A stretch of 38,763 bases of DNA. Origin: a virus. A model generated the notes under the pieces. That model was not told the origin of the DNA. It made no database searches and saw nothing but the letters and a program-made list of their open reading frames with translations. A program made the translations under genes and the position numbers. Each line of letters begins with the position of its first letter. Position 1 is the first letter of the stretch. Shown in pieces: positions 32,027-38,763 of the stretch. The stretch lies in IMG/VR virus record IMGVR_UViG_3300002123_000017, positions 1 through 38,763 of that record; one strand, 5' to 3'.

Positions 32027-32275
32027 TTATTTGCAACTTTTTGGTTGAGGACTACCATGAGCATAATCACTCTTATCATACACTTGAATCACCGATGTGG
32101 GGGCCTTAGCAGGTAAGATATTTCCCATTGACCATTTAAGTGGATAGGCTACTACAAATTCAAGTCCATCTATACACACTGTTTTTACTATTATTCCAGG
32201 AGAAAATTGAACTTCAGAAAGAATAATAATTCCTATAAAAATTGCCCCAACTAATTTACTAAAATAATTTCTCAT
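32027..32275 (-). CDS. Small exported or membrane-anchored protein
   Basis: An 82-residue protein whose N-terminus (MRNYFSKLVGAIFIGIIILS) is a short basic segment and hydrophobic helix of about 15 residues. It is consistent with a signal anchor or signal peptide. The rest is a small beta-like domain with two cysteines (VKTVCIDGLEF; PKSCK). No lipobox is visible. Its place beside the sliding clamp gene has no obvious functional link. Confidence 0.5.
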   Translation of the reverse strand: MRNYFSKLVGAIFIGIIILSEVQFSPGIIVKTVCIDGLEFVVAYPLKWSMGNILPAKAPTSVIQVYDKSDYAHGSPQPKSCK

Positions 32276-32283
32276 ACAATCTC

Positions 32284-33348
32284 CTATTTTCCTACTGATG
32301 CAACCATAATATGACTAAATTTCTCCGAAGAGAACAACAATGATTTCTTAACTCCGCTCATACGGAATTGACGGGTGATTCCTAAAATTTTTTTGAAAAA
32401 GTCAGGTTGTACTTTAAGTTCAATTCCTTCTTCAAAATGACCTTTTTTCCAATCAACTCCGTCAACAATTTCCCCTGCTTCTTTCCCCGCCCGAATTTCT
32501 AAAACTCCCTTGGAATAGGAAAGAGAAACTTTTGATAAAGCATCCCATCCATCTCCACTAGCACCAGCCAGGATTTTAGCCCTTTCCAACGGAGCCTCCA
32601 ATCCCTTGGGAAACTCAAGAGGATCAGCAGTCATATCAAATTTCATAACTTCGAACAGTCCCACAATCTTCTTGGAAGGGTAATCCCCTGCTAGTACCCT
32701 TGAACTATAGATAGCTCCCCTTTCGTTAGAGAAATGAGCCCATGCCTTTGATAAAGCAATAATTTCAAAGTTCTCTTCTAATTTCATAAGCCCTTCCACC
32801 GTTTTGGTTGGGAGGGTAAATGCGCTAGTGACTGCTTCCAACATGGTATAGATGGACACCCGGTAATTGTCTGTAGAAACTGCTTTATTTTCGAAGAAAT
32901 GAACCCCTGCCAAAGGTCCCAAAGCTGGCCCCGTCCCTGCGCTGAATGAACAAAGTTCCATTCCCACTTGGAAGTCTTTGGGGAGATAGAACCATTCCAA
33001 TCCATCTGTTTGAACAGCCCAAGCCCTCTCTAGAGAACTGGTAATCTGTTCTTTTTGAAGAGGGTTCATTTTGAGAGTAGTCTTCCCCCCCTTAACTTGA
33101 AATTTACCGTCGTCATTCATCTTGATATCAATTTCTTCGGCTTCCATTTTGGATAAAACCTTGTACAATTCTTCTGCTCTAACAGCTGTTCTGATTCCCG
33201 TTTCAAGGGGGAAGGAGCAACTGATATCCTCCTTGTACGACCGGACCCAGTTTTCATCGAATAGAATAAAATCTGATCCGATGGCACTGGATTTGTCAAT
33301 CCCCATCATTACAGATTTGATAGCATTTAACAGATCAACTTTTTTCAT
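32284..33348 (-). CDS. dnaN: Sliding clamp, DnaN-like (DNA polymerase III beta type)
   Basis: A 354-residue protein of the length of a bacterial beta clamp (three repeated domains). Features include FENKAVSTDNYRVSIYTML, matching the FVATDGHRLA-type strand of DnaN domain 2, regularly spaced strands such as EEIDIKMNDDGKFQVKGG, and YSSRVLAGDYPSKKIV, matching the EGxYPDY region. It would form the ring that tethers the UDG-Pol protein. The identification comes from length, strand pattern and neighbours, since sequence conservation is modest. T4-type clamps are shorter (~230 residues), so this is the bacterial kind. Confidence 0.7.
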   Translation of the reverse strand: MKKVDLLNAIKSVMMGIDKSSAIGSDFILFDENWVRSYKEDISCSFPLETGIRTAVRAEELYKVLSKMEAEEIDIKMNDDGKFQVKGGKTTLKMNPLQKEQITSSLERAWAVQTDGLEWFYLPKDFQVGMELCSFSAGTGPALGPLAGVHFFENKAVSTDNYRVSIYTMLEAVTSAFTLPTKTVEGLMKLEENFEIIALSKAWAHFSNERGAIYSSRVLAGDYPSKKIVGLFEVMKFDMTADPLEFPKGLEAPLERAKILAGASGDGWDALSKVSLSYSKGVLEIRAGKEAGEIVDGVDWKKGHFEEGIELKVQPDFFKKILGITRQFRMSGVKKSLLFSSEKFSHIMVASVGK

Positions 33349-33653
33349 TTTTCCCTCCCCATAAAAGTTTTATTCCAGGCATCTTTTAACTTTTTAACAT
33401 TTAATATCATAGGAGTAGCAAATGGTGTTTTTGTTCCTTCTAAATATATAGGTGGTTGAGTTACCCCTGAATAAACTCGGATCCAAATTTTTCCGAAAAA
33501 TAAAATAGATAATCTTTCTTTCCAATCTGCTTTCCAACAAGATATACAAATTTGTCCGTCATTCCAAATGGGAAGTGGGGAACATTCTTTATCTGTCATT
33601 TCTGCTGGTTTTTGTAAATCTTTTGTTTTCTCAGAAAAATCTATAGGTTTCAT
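33345..33653 (-). CDS. Conserved phage hypothetical protein
   Basis: A 102-residue protein. ATG 33653 has GGAGGAAAT just before it and overlaps the upstream stop (ATGA). The block PLPIWNDGQICISCWKADWKE, then RLSILFFGKIWIRVYSGVTQ and PPIYLEG, resembles a small protein found in many phages, with the pattern L-P-x-W, S-C-W-K, E-R-L, G-x-I-W. Function not known. It ends four bases inside the clamp gene start, so it is co-translated with the clamp. Confidence 0.6.
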   Translation of the reverse strand: MKPIDFSEKTKDLQKPAEMTDKECSPLPIWNDGQICISCWKADWKERLSILFFGKIWIRVYSGVTQPPIYLEGTKTPFATPMILNVKKLKDAWNKTFMGREK

Positions 33654-34456
33654 ATTTCCTCCATTTTGATATAAGAAAAAATTTCCCTTTTTTCCAAAGG
33701 GCAAAGTTTGTCCTTAAATGCCTCAAGATTTTTGTTATCTAGAGATCCCCCATCATTAACCAATTTATTTTGGTTCAATATGATAGGATCTGTATAGAAA
33801 ATATATCTCAAATATTCGTTTAAAAATTTGATATTTCGGGAGAAATTGAACCGGAAATAAATTTGGGAGTACCCCAAATCCCATATATTTACCCCCAAAA
33901 TATAATTATTTTTATCTACCAAAATTTTTCTATTATTACCATGAAAAAGGTAATTTAGCATAACTTCATCATCATGTATTTCTTGATCTTCCCCCTTGGT
34001 ACCAACCCATTCCAGAAATAACTTTTTCAAATCCTCCTCATGATCAGAGGTTGCTTCAATATATCGTAGGGGGGCATTCCCATATCGGCCAGGGAATTTG
34101 CGAATATTTTTCCTAAAGATAGACCAACGACCCCCTTCCATTTTCAAAAAGTTTTTGGGATCATAGATATACTCAAAGGATAAAAATTCCTTCTTATAAT
34201 CTGAGGACATTTCCCAATTATGAAAACAAGCCCAAATTTTGTTCATGGGAATAATCCAATCTGAAGGAGGGCTTTTAACTAACTCCCCCGTTAGTGAATT
34301 TATTGGCGGCCCTATGAACCACTCGTGTTGTTTCCAATATACATAATCTCCACAAGTTTGCTCTTCAATTCCAGATCGTTCAAAATATTCTTGACTGCAT
34401 GGAAAAGTTGGAGTAATTTTATATTTCTCAAGCAATTTTAAGTAATTACTTTTCAC
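33650..34456 (-). CDS. Putative GNAT/DUF2156-like acyltransferase
   Basis: A 268-residue protein. The mid part (FEYIYDPKNFLKMEGGRWS, then FRKNIRKFPGRYGN) resembles the segment of DUF2156/GNAT-fold proteins where a tyrosine-rich strand precedes a K/R-R-N-x-x-x-F motif. Later strands with ILVDKNNYILGVNIWDLG and IYFRFNFSRNIKFLNEYL fit the second half of such a fold. The evidence is pattern-level only; the substrate is unknown. It sits in the small-gene cluster before the clamp. Confidence 0.4.
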   Translation of the reverse strand: MKSNYLKLLEKYKITPTFPCSQEYFERSGIEEQTCGDYVYWKQHEWFIGPPINSLTGELVKSPPSDWIIPMNKIWACFHNWEMSSDYKKEFLSFEYIYDPKNFLKMEGGRWSIFRKNIRKFPGRYGNAPLRYIEATSDHEEDLKKLFLEWVGTKGEDQEIHDDEVMLNYLFHGNNRKILVDKNNYILGVNIWDLGYSQIYFRFNFSRNIKFLNEYLRYIFYTDPIILNQNKLVNDGGSLDNKNLEAFKDKLCPLEKREIFSYIKMEEI

Positions 34457-34644
34457 CGACTTTTCCTTTCAACAGCCTCAACGATATTCTCCACCGCTTC
34501 TTTTTGCCTATCCGTTACATGACTATTTTCTTCTACAGTATTTGCAATCCCCGACAGCGTTTCTTCGGCCCAATCGTAATCTGGGTCTGATAAATAATCA
34601 TTTATTTCTTCTATGAAATTTTCCCAACTACATTCTTGACACAT
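34453..34644 (-). CDS. Small acidic protein with CxxC
   Basis: A 63-residue protein with CQEC at the start and an acidic middle (EEINDYLSDPDYDWAEETLS), then VTDRQKEAVENIVEAVERK. The D/YDWA..TL..I and T-x-x-Q-x-x-A-V-x-N-I elements recur in small phage proteins of unknown role. It overlaps both neighbours (34 bases upstream; four bases downstream). Confidence 0.5.
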   Translation of the reverse strand: MCQECSWENFIEEINDYLSDPDYDWAEETLSGIANTVEENSHVTDRQKEAVENIVEAVERKSR

Positions 34645-34868
34645 TTATGGTTATCCTCCTCTGCTCGTATAATTCCTATATCAACCCCTTCTTCAAGGAT
34701 GAATATTTTTACTTTTCCTTTCATTCCTATAGGCAAATTATCTTCTGCTAGTTTTCTAATTTTTTCAGAATTTTCTGGTTTAATTTTGTAAGGAATCTTG
34801 ATAATCATTAGATCGTTTTCTCTAACTTCTAGCGTTTGAACACTTTTAACAAACTCAATTTCGTTCAT
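34611..34868 (-). CDS. Small hypothetical protein
   Basis: An 85-residue alpha/beta protein (DLMIIKIPYKIKPENSEKIR; MKGKVKIFILEEGVDIGIIR) with alternating strands and a helix. GAGGAA precedes ATG 34868. It overlaps the next gene by 34 bases. Family not recognised. Confidence 0.5.
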   Translation of the reverse strand: MNEIEFVKSVQTLEVRENDLMIIKIPYKIKPENSEKIRKLAEDNLPIGMKGKVKIFILEEGVDIGIIRAEEDNHKCVKNVVGKIS

Positions 34869-35077
34869 ATTTTTTCCTCTACAGTTTTAAACGAGGCGGA
34901 CCATCCACATCCAGACCAATGTTTGCAGGGACCATTTACTTTGCAATAGGGGCATGGGCCATCTAACTTTCCCCATAGTCGATTTATCTCTTTAAGTATT
35001 GACTTCAATTCCTCTGGTTCGCATATCCCACATAGGGCAAAGGGAGGTACTTCGTGGGTACAATTAGAAAGTCTCAT
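34865..35077 (-). CDS. Small Cys-rich zinc-binding protein
   Basis: A 70-residue protein with CTHEVPPFALCGIC and a second group CPYCKVNGPCKHWSGCGW, about eight Cys plus His. This points to two zinc sites or one treble-clef-like site. It overlaps the genes on both sides (four and 14 bases). Role unknown; such proteins are common among early phage genes. Confidence 0.55.
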   Translation of the reverse strand: MRLSNCTHEVPPFALCGICEPEELKSILKEINRLWGKLDGPCPYCKVNGPCKHWSGCGWSASFKTVEEKI

Positions 35078-35507
35078 TTTTTCCCACCGTCTTCAGCGCG
35101 GCGCGGCAGATGGCGAGAGGGGCGGACGGTTCATCCCATCCCTGCTTACCATCAACGACAGTACATGACTTTTTGTCGATCCCGGTTCCCCTCTCTTCGC
35201 CTATCGCGTCTCTCATAACACAAATCCACGACGCTCCGTCATACCATTCATTACCAATAACGCTTACTTTCCATTGGTTTTGTCTGAAATGCTCCATGAC
35301 CTGCCACGCAGCGGAAATGGAGGTGGAATACATCGGAGGCCCAGCTTTCTTTGGGAAACACTTGCCCATTTCATGCTCACACTTCATGTCATTCATCATC
35401 TCGCCTATATGAAAGCGACTCCATCCGTCGCATGGCACAGACCCCATGATCTTCTCCGCCACCAGCGCGTCCATCTCGCGTCCTGTGAGCATATCGTCGG
35501 GATTCAT
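35064..35507 (-). CDS. Phage_ABA_S-like domain protein
   Basis: A 147-residue protein. The pattern LTGREMDALVAEKIMG at the start, YSTSISAAWQVMEHF in the middle and SAPLAICRAALKTVG at the end is that of the phage ABA sandwich domain family, common in small phage genes with no known reaction. The region (about 35080-35530) is clearly GC-richer than its surroundings, with CG-rich codons, suggesting recent transfer. It overlaps the next gene by four bases. Confidence 0.7.
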   Translation of the reverse strand: MNPDDMLTGREMDALVAEKIMGSVPCDGWSRFHIGEMMNDMKCEHEMGKCFPKKAGPPMYSTSISAAWQVMEHFRQNQWKVSVIGNEWYDGASWICVMRDAIGEERGTGIDKKSCTVVDGKQGWDEPSAPLAICRAALKTVGKNETF

Positions 35508-35710
35508 TTATTTCCCCCTCCCTCGGCTTCGCGTTTCTTTCTTTCCTCATCCCCAGGAAAATCCTTCGTCCAATCAAGTCCCCCCTTATCCAATAATCCC
35601 TTTGGAGAAACCCCCGACTTAGATGATTTTCCTCCTTTTGAGGATTGGCTCAGCAACCGTTCGACTAACTTTTTGGATATACTCCCCGTTTTCCGACTTT
35701 TTCCGCCCAT
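35504..35710 (-). CDS. Small basic Gly/Ser-rich protein
   Basis: A 68-residue Lys/Ser/Gly-rich protein (GGKSRKTGSISKKLVERLLS; GGKSSKSGVSPKGLLDKGGL), probably disordered. GGGGAGG lies just before ATG 35710, a strong ribosome site inside the upstream gene. The gene overlaps that gene by 92 bases in another frame. The ribosome site and the gap it fills argue that it is real. Confidence 0.5.
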   Translation of the reverse strand: MGGKSRKTGSISKKLVERLLSQSSKGGKSSKSGVSPKGLLDKGGLDWTKDFPGDEERKKREAEGGGNK

Positions 35711-36449
35711 GCATAACCTCCCCTAAATCAGCTATTGTCCCGCAGTCGTCATAAATGCACCCCGCAATAACCCCTGATATATTATTATGCAATCCCTCAA
35801 TTATAAAGTATTGCAGTTCTTCTGGAAAATAAATGTCTACCTTCTCATTGAAATTAAATAGTGCCAAGAAATCACCAGTCCTCATTCCCATGGGGGAAAG
35901 AGAATCTGGAAGAACATCTTCTGGTTCTGTTAGGCCGAGGCCCTCCATTTCCATTTTTCTTTCGAGTTGGATTAGAGATCCGACATAGATATCTCGTTGG
36001 AGTATTTTTAGTTCCCCCCCTTTAGTTACAAATTCAATATGCGATAAATTCTCGTCCAAGAGATCCAACGAAGATTTGCTAAAGGAAATTTTCCATTTCA
36101 TTTTATCAGGACTATAAAATTTATAAAACAATTCTTCAACTTCTTGAAAAGTTTGATTGGGGATTCGGCATCTCTTGCTACGTATGAATTCCTCCCCTTT
36201 TTGAAGGAAAGTTATATTACTTCCGTCCGCAGTAAAATTTGGGGAATCATAATCGCTCAAGAAAAATCTAATGGGGTCTTTGAATTCATTAACCGATGTT
36301 TCAAACCGAAGTAGTATAGTCTTATCGGAGTTCATAATATAAATGATATTTTCCCAACAGAATACAGCGTTTTTTTGAGTACCCCCCTGTTCCAAAGCAA
36401 CTCCGTAAGTGAATACCCTTTCAACCTCTAATTCATTTCGAAGTCCCAA
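35619..36449 (-). CDS. Hypothetical protein
   Basis: A 276-residue protein of mixed strands and helices, with no motif that I recognise (VFTYGVALEQGGTQKNAVFC; KWKISFSKSSLDLLDENL; VDIYFPEELQYFIIEG). TTG 36449 is the start, with GGGGG seven bases before it, overlapping the upstream TGA region. The C-terminus is basic (KVSRTVAEPILKRRKII) and overlaps the next gene. Its size and place in the early cluster suggest a phage-specific function. Confidence 0.5.
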   Translation of the reverse strand: MGLRNELEVERVFTYGVALEQGGTQKNAVFCWENIIYIMNSDKTILLRFETSVNEFKDPIRFFLSDYDSPNFTADGSNITFLQKGEEFIRSKRCRIPNQTFQEVEELFYKFYSPDKMKWKISFSKSSLDLLDENLSHIEFVTKGGELKILQRDIYVGSLIQLERKMEMEGLGLTEPEDVLPDSLSPMGMRTGDFLALFNFNEKVDIYFPEELQYFIIEGLHNNISGVIAGCIYDDCGTIADLGEVMHGRKKSENGEYIQKVSRTVAEPILKRRKII

Positions 36450-36450
36450 T

Positions 36451-36690
36451 TCAATTCCCCCTTGGAAATAGAGTCATAGGAACTGTAGATCCCTTGGATA
36501 TCTCAAATGTTTTTCTATCTGCAATTTCCTTCCCCTTGGTAAATACGGTTATCCATACAGTAAAGAATAGTATACAAACTTGAATGGCCAATTGCAATAA
36601 TAATATAATTGTTAATACAAAAGATTTCCCCAATTTAACCCCCCGTTGGACTAAATCTTTTCCTTCTTTTTTAAGATTCATTTGTAACAT
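36451..36690 (-). CDS. Small membrane protein
   Basis: A 79-residue protein with one long hydrophobic segment (FVLTIILLLQLAIQVCILFF, about 24-49). It is flanked by a basic N-terminal part (KKEGKDLVQRGVKLGK) and a positively charged tail. It is likely an inner-membrane protein with the N-terminus in the cytoplasm. Family not recognised. Confidence 0.5.
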   Translation of the reverse strand: MLQMNLKKEGKDLVQRGVKLGKSFVLTIILLLQLAIQVCILFFTVWITVFTKGKEIADRKTFEISKGSTVPMTLFPRGN

Positions 36691-36747
36691 CCTGTAGATT
36701 GAATAATCCTTGTGTGTCCGATTGGAAATGACCTCTCTATTTTTAGT

Positions 36748-36951
36748 TCATTTTTCAATTTTTTTCTCCCTCATTTTTCTATGATATTCTATTTTAGCTT
36801 CTGACATTTTTTGTCTAGTTTCTTTGCTCATAGGATGTTCTTGATAATATTTTATTTTGAATTCCGATAATTTGGTCTTTCTTTCTTTGCTCCAAGGTTC
36901 GTGCATCATTCTATTTATTTTATTAACTATTACATATATCCCAGAAGCCAT
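36748..36951 (-). pseudogene. Remnant of a GIY-YIG homing endonuclease (NUMOD3 repeats)
   Basis: A 67-residue frame. It starts SGIYVIVNKINRMMHEPWS, like the first strand of GIY-YIG nucleases (GIY-x-I-x-N-K-x-N). It then goes straight into two NUMOD3-type DNA-binding repeats (SKERKTKLSEFKIKYY; SKETRQKMSEAKIEYH). The YIG strand, catalytic Arg and Glu are missing, so about 60-80 residues of the nuclease have apparently been deleted in frame. AGGA precedes ATG 36951. It may still be translated as a small DNA-binding protein. Confidence 0.5.
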
Positions 36952-36956
36952 TATTT

Positions 36957-37628
36957 TTATTCCTTTATTTCCAATAGATTAAAAAACCCCTCTGCTCCCG
37001 ATTGAAAATGGCCTTTCATATATTTATTCCCTTGTAAAAACCACTCTAACCCCCTTCTTTTTACGGAGTTGGAGAAAGTATAAAAGCATTCATCTGATTT
37101 TTTATGTTTATTTAATAGTCCAATGAAACAAAATTTATTTATGCAATGATTTGCAGTCGTCCTGTCAAACTTAAATTCAATTGCTGATTGATCTGGCCCA
37201 AATTCTCTTCTAATGAAATCTACAATATCTGGAACTTTTATTTTAGTTAATTTATTTTCAGAATATATTTTGATAAAATATCGCCACATATACCAACTGA
37301 GGCGATCATTAGGATTCACCCCATGATTTTCCACGTAGTCTAAATCAACTCTCCCCTCCCCATCCATAACTGTTTTTTTGTTGGCCTCTATACAACTTTT
37401 AGAATATGCAGTAGAGTCAGGATATTTGGGTTTCTTTGTTCTTTTCTTTTTTTCCGCAGTTACTTCAAAAGCTAAACGAGAAAATTTAATTGAAACTTCT
37501 ACTAATCCCATATTGGATTTGGCATGGATGGTAAATTCCTTAACATCATCAAGCATTTCGTTGGTTTCTGCATTAACCACTTTAACATCTTTGACCAATC
37601 CTGTAGGACTAACAATTTTCAGTTTCAT
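36957..37628 (-). CDS. Hypothetical protein with possible winged-helix C-terminus
   Basis: A 223-residue protein. The first 60 residues (KIVSPTGLVKDVKVVNAETN; EVSIKFSRLAFEVTAEKKK) form a strand-rich part seen at the start of some phage proteins. A basic linker follows. The second half (DRLSWYMWRYFIKIYSENKL; PDIVDFIRREFGPDQSAIEF; CINKFCFIGLLNKHKKSDEC) is helical and could be a winged helix. No family recognised with confidence. ATG 37628 overlaps the upstream stop as ATGA. Confidence 0.5.
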   Translation of the reverse strand: MKLKIVSPTGLVKDVKVVNAETNEMLDDVKEFTIHAKSNMGLVEVSIKFSRLAFEVTAEKKKRTKKPKYPDSTAYSKSCIEANKKTVMDGEGRVDLDYVENHGVNPNDRLSWYMWRYFIKIYSENKLTKIKVPDIVDFIRREFGPDQSAIEFKFDRTTANHCINKFCFIGLLNKHKKSDECFYTFSNSVKRRGLEWFLQGNKYMKGHFQSGAEGFFNLLEIKE

Positions 37629-37792
37629 TTGGAACCTTTCTTTTTCTTGGTAGGAATAATTAGAGGAGGTTTATATTCATCTATTAAAGATTGCAAAACT
37701 TCTTGTGGGCAACCGCCATTATATTTACAATTGCAAGTAGATGCCCTTAAATAATCTTTAGCAGCCTTGATCAATTTTTTTGTATAATCCAT
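37625..37792 (-). CDS. Small Cys-containing protein (55 aa)
   Basis: An unlisted short gene: ATG 37792, TGA 37627-37625, 55 residues. It starts MDYTKKLIKAAKDYLRASTC, then NCKYNGGCPQEVLQSLIDEY, and has a basic tail (PTKKKKGSK). The cysteines (C-x-C, then C five residues later) could bind metal. It abuts the upstream stop (TAA then ATG) and overlaps the next gene by ATGA, which fits real coupled translation. Confidence 0.6.
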   Translation of the reverse strand: MDYTKKLIKAAKDYLRASTCNCKYNGGCPQEVLQSLIDEYKPPLIIPTKKKKGSK

Positions 37793-38173
37793 TTATTCGC
37801 CTTCCGTTAATTCGGCATCTATGGCTGTTTTTTCCACCCACTTATATTTACAAGAACAACTACGATGGAGATGCCCTTTTTCTCCGTAGGGGCATTTTAA
37901 ATTTTCATTTGGTATATAATACGGATATTTTGTTTCTAAATCCCAACGTATTCCTAAGCAAAAATAGGTATATATAGGGCTAGAATGACATATAGGGCAT
38001 TTAGAGTTTTCACAAAAAGGTTGAATAGTTTGCGAAGGAAGGGGGTTAGGCCATTCTATGGGATTAGTTAGAATACTCCCACATCTTTTACAATGGGTTC
38101 CCCCTATTAATATCCCCCTTTTAGGATTGGTAGCAACAGGCTTATGAATTCCCCAAAAACAACGTAAATTCAT
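37793..38173 (-). CDS. Multi zinc-ribbon protein
   Basis: A 126-residue protein with several cysteine pairs: CKRCG, CENSKCPICHSS, CPYGEKGHLHRSCSC. These suggest two or three zinc knuckles separated by Pro/Trp-rich stretches. No enzyme motif is seen. It overlaps the nuclease gene upstream by four bases (ATGA). Zinc-ribbon proteins of this kind often bind nucleic acid or act as host-protein adaptors. Confidence 0.55.
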   Translation of the reverse strand: MNLRCFWGIHKPVATNPKRGILIGGTHCKRCGSILTNPIEWPNPLPSQTIQPFCENSKCPICHSSPIYTYFCLGIRWDLETKYPYYIPNENLKCPYGEKGHLHRSCSCKYKWVEKTAIDAELTEGE

Positions 38174-38553
38174 ATCCTCGCCTCTGTAAATACTTTATTC
38201 CATAATATCGTTATAGGTATTTTCAATTTCCGTACTCCATATTGTTCTGGAAATCGGATAGCAAATTCCAACTCCCCCGATTCTTTGACTAATACAAATA
38301 AAATCATATCGGCCTCTGTTCCCTTATCAAAGTGGAATCTCCCTCTTCTTCTCTTCCATTTTCCCTTAACACTTTCTGAATGTATCCATTCTTGGCACGA
38401 TTTTATTTCTATCTTTGCATCTCCCACCGTAACGTCGTATCCAGCTTTATAATCTGGTTTAATCGGAGGATCTTTGAAAAAGTCCCCCAAATATTTGAGT
38501 ACTCTTTCGTCAGATTCGCTCCAGTGTCTTGAAAAGAATCCTTTATTTTTCAC
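38170..38553 (-). CDS. Putative PD-(D/E)XK nuclease
   Basis: A 127-residue protein with YDVTVGDAKIEIKSCQEW, matching the D-x(n)-E-x-K core of PD-(D/E)XK nucleases. It continues RRGRFHFDKGTEADMILFVL, the next helix and strand. The length fits a minimal single-domain enzyme such as a restriction-like or resolvase-like nuclease. The start is GTG 38553, overlapping the upstream stop (GTGA). It might process branched DNA or degrade host DNA. Confidence 0.6.
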   Translation of the reverse strand: MKNKGFFSRHWSESDERVLKYLGDFFKDPPIKPDYKAGYDVTVGDAKIEIKSCQEWIHSESVKGKWKRRRGRFHFDKGTEADMILFVLVKESGELEFAIRFPEQYGVRKLKIPITILWNKVFTEARI

Positions 38554-38763
38554 CGGACCAAATTTTCTAACATTTCTAAGCGGAAGTCAGAACTTTCAAT
38601 ATATCTCCAAACTATATTTCCTTCTCGATCTCTTCCATAAGGTTCAATTCCCTGGGCCCAATCCACCTGATATGCTTGATGTCCCCCAAGATTCCACGAA
38701 TTCTTTACTTCTTGCATTAAGGTTTCTGATAACCACCCCCCACGTTCCTCTACGAAAGCGTTA
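38550..38763 (-). CDS. Partial gene at the right edge
   Basis: An open frame runs off the right edge on the minus strand and stops with TGA at 38552-38550, overlapping the GTG start of the next gene. About 70 residues are visible: VEERGGWLSETLMQEVKNSW ... YQVDWAQGIEPYGRDREGNI and then RYIESSDFRLEMLENLVR. It is Trp/Glu-rich with no known motif. The start lies outside the window. Confidence 0.5.
   Translation of the reverse strand, partial: NAFVEERGGWLSETLMQEVKNSWNLGGHQAYQVDWAQGIEPYGRDREGNIVWRYIESSDFRLEMLENLVR

Overview
The window is part of the genome of a tailed bacteriophage with lambda-like (siphovirus-type) tail genes, or of a closely related prophage. It is AT-rich overall, with islands of higher GC. 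The evidence is a tail module in the classic lambda order (tape measure, M, L, K/NlpC, TipJ/J), a nearly complete viral replication and recombination set, dense ATGA/TAATG gene overlaps, strong Shine-Dalgarno sequences and many small genes without known function. No capsid, portal, terminase, helicase, primase or lysis gene was seen, so much of the genome lies outside the window. The host cannot be told from the sequence.

Layout. Bases 1-11192 (plus strand) are the tail module. It runs from the end of the tape-measure gene through gpM-, gpL- and NlpC/P60-like genes to a TipJ/gpJ-type tail-tip gene that is split into two ORFs. Next comes an 1143-residue protein made of about 47 copies of a ~20-residue repeat, then two small structural genes and an HNH-type mobile endonuclease gene. 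From 11189 to the right edge all phage genes lie on the minus strand and are transcribed towards the tail module; the two blocks converge at 11189-11192. Reading leftward from 38763, this block starts with many small genes (zinc-ribbon proteins, a PD-(D/E)XK-like nuclease, a Phage_ABA_S-like protein). It continues with a DnaN-like sliding clamp, a UDG-family-A DNA polymerase fusion interrupted by an intein, a clamp-loader ATPase, an inserted IS200/IS605 element (plus strand, tnpA+tnpB), a gp32-like SSB, a FEN/5'-3' exonuclease, RecA, a RuvC-like resolvase, the SbcD/SbcC pair, an HTH protein, a radical SAM protein, three tiny genes and a three-domain GT4-methyltransferase-GT2 protein.

How it works together. 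Clamp, clamp loader, UDG-Pol, SSB and FEN would form the elongation machinery. RecA, SbcCD and the resolvase would serve recombination-dependent replication and repair. The radical SAM and glycosyltransferase-methyltransferase genes form an accessory modification cassette whose target is unknown. Mobile DNA is frequent: an HNH gene, an intein with a Vsr-like nuclease, an IS605-type element, a GIY-YIG remnant, and GC-richer domain-sized modules in several tail genes.

The most notable items are the long 20-residue repeat array, the intein placed exactly at a predicted iron-sulfur cysteine of the UDG domain, the same small beta-domain in gpL and in the broken tail-tip gene, the structured RNA-like spacers around 22480-23103, and four short ORFs (48-59 codons) that fit the operon spacing.
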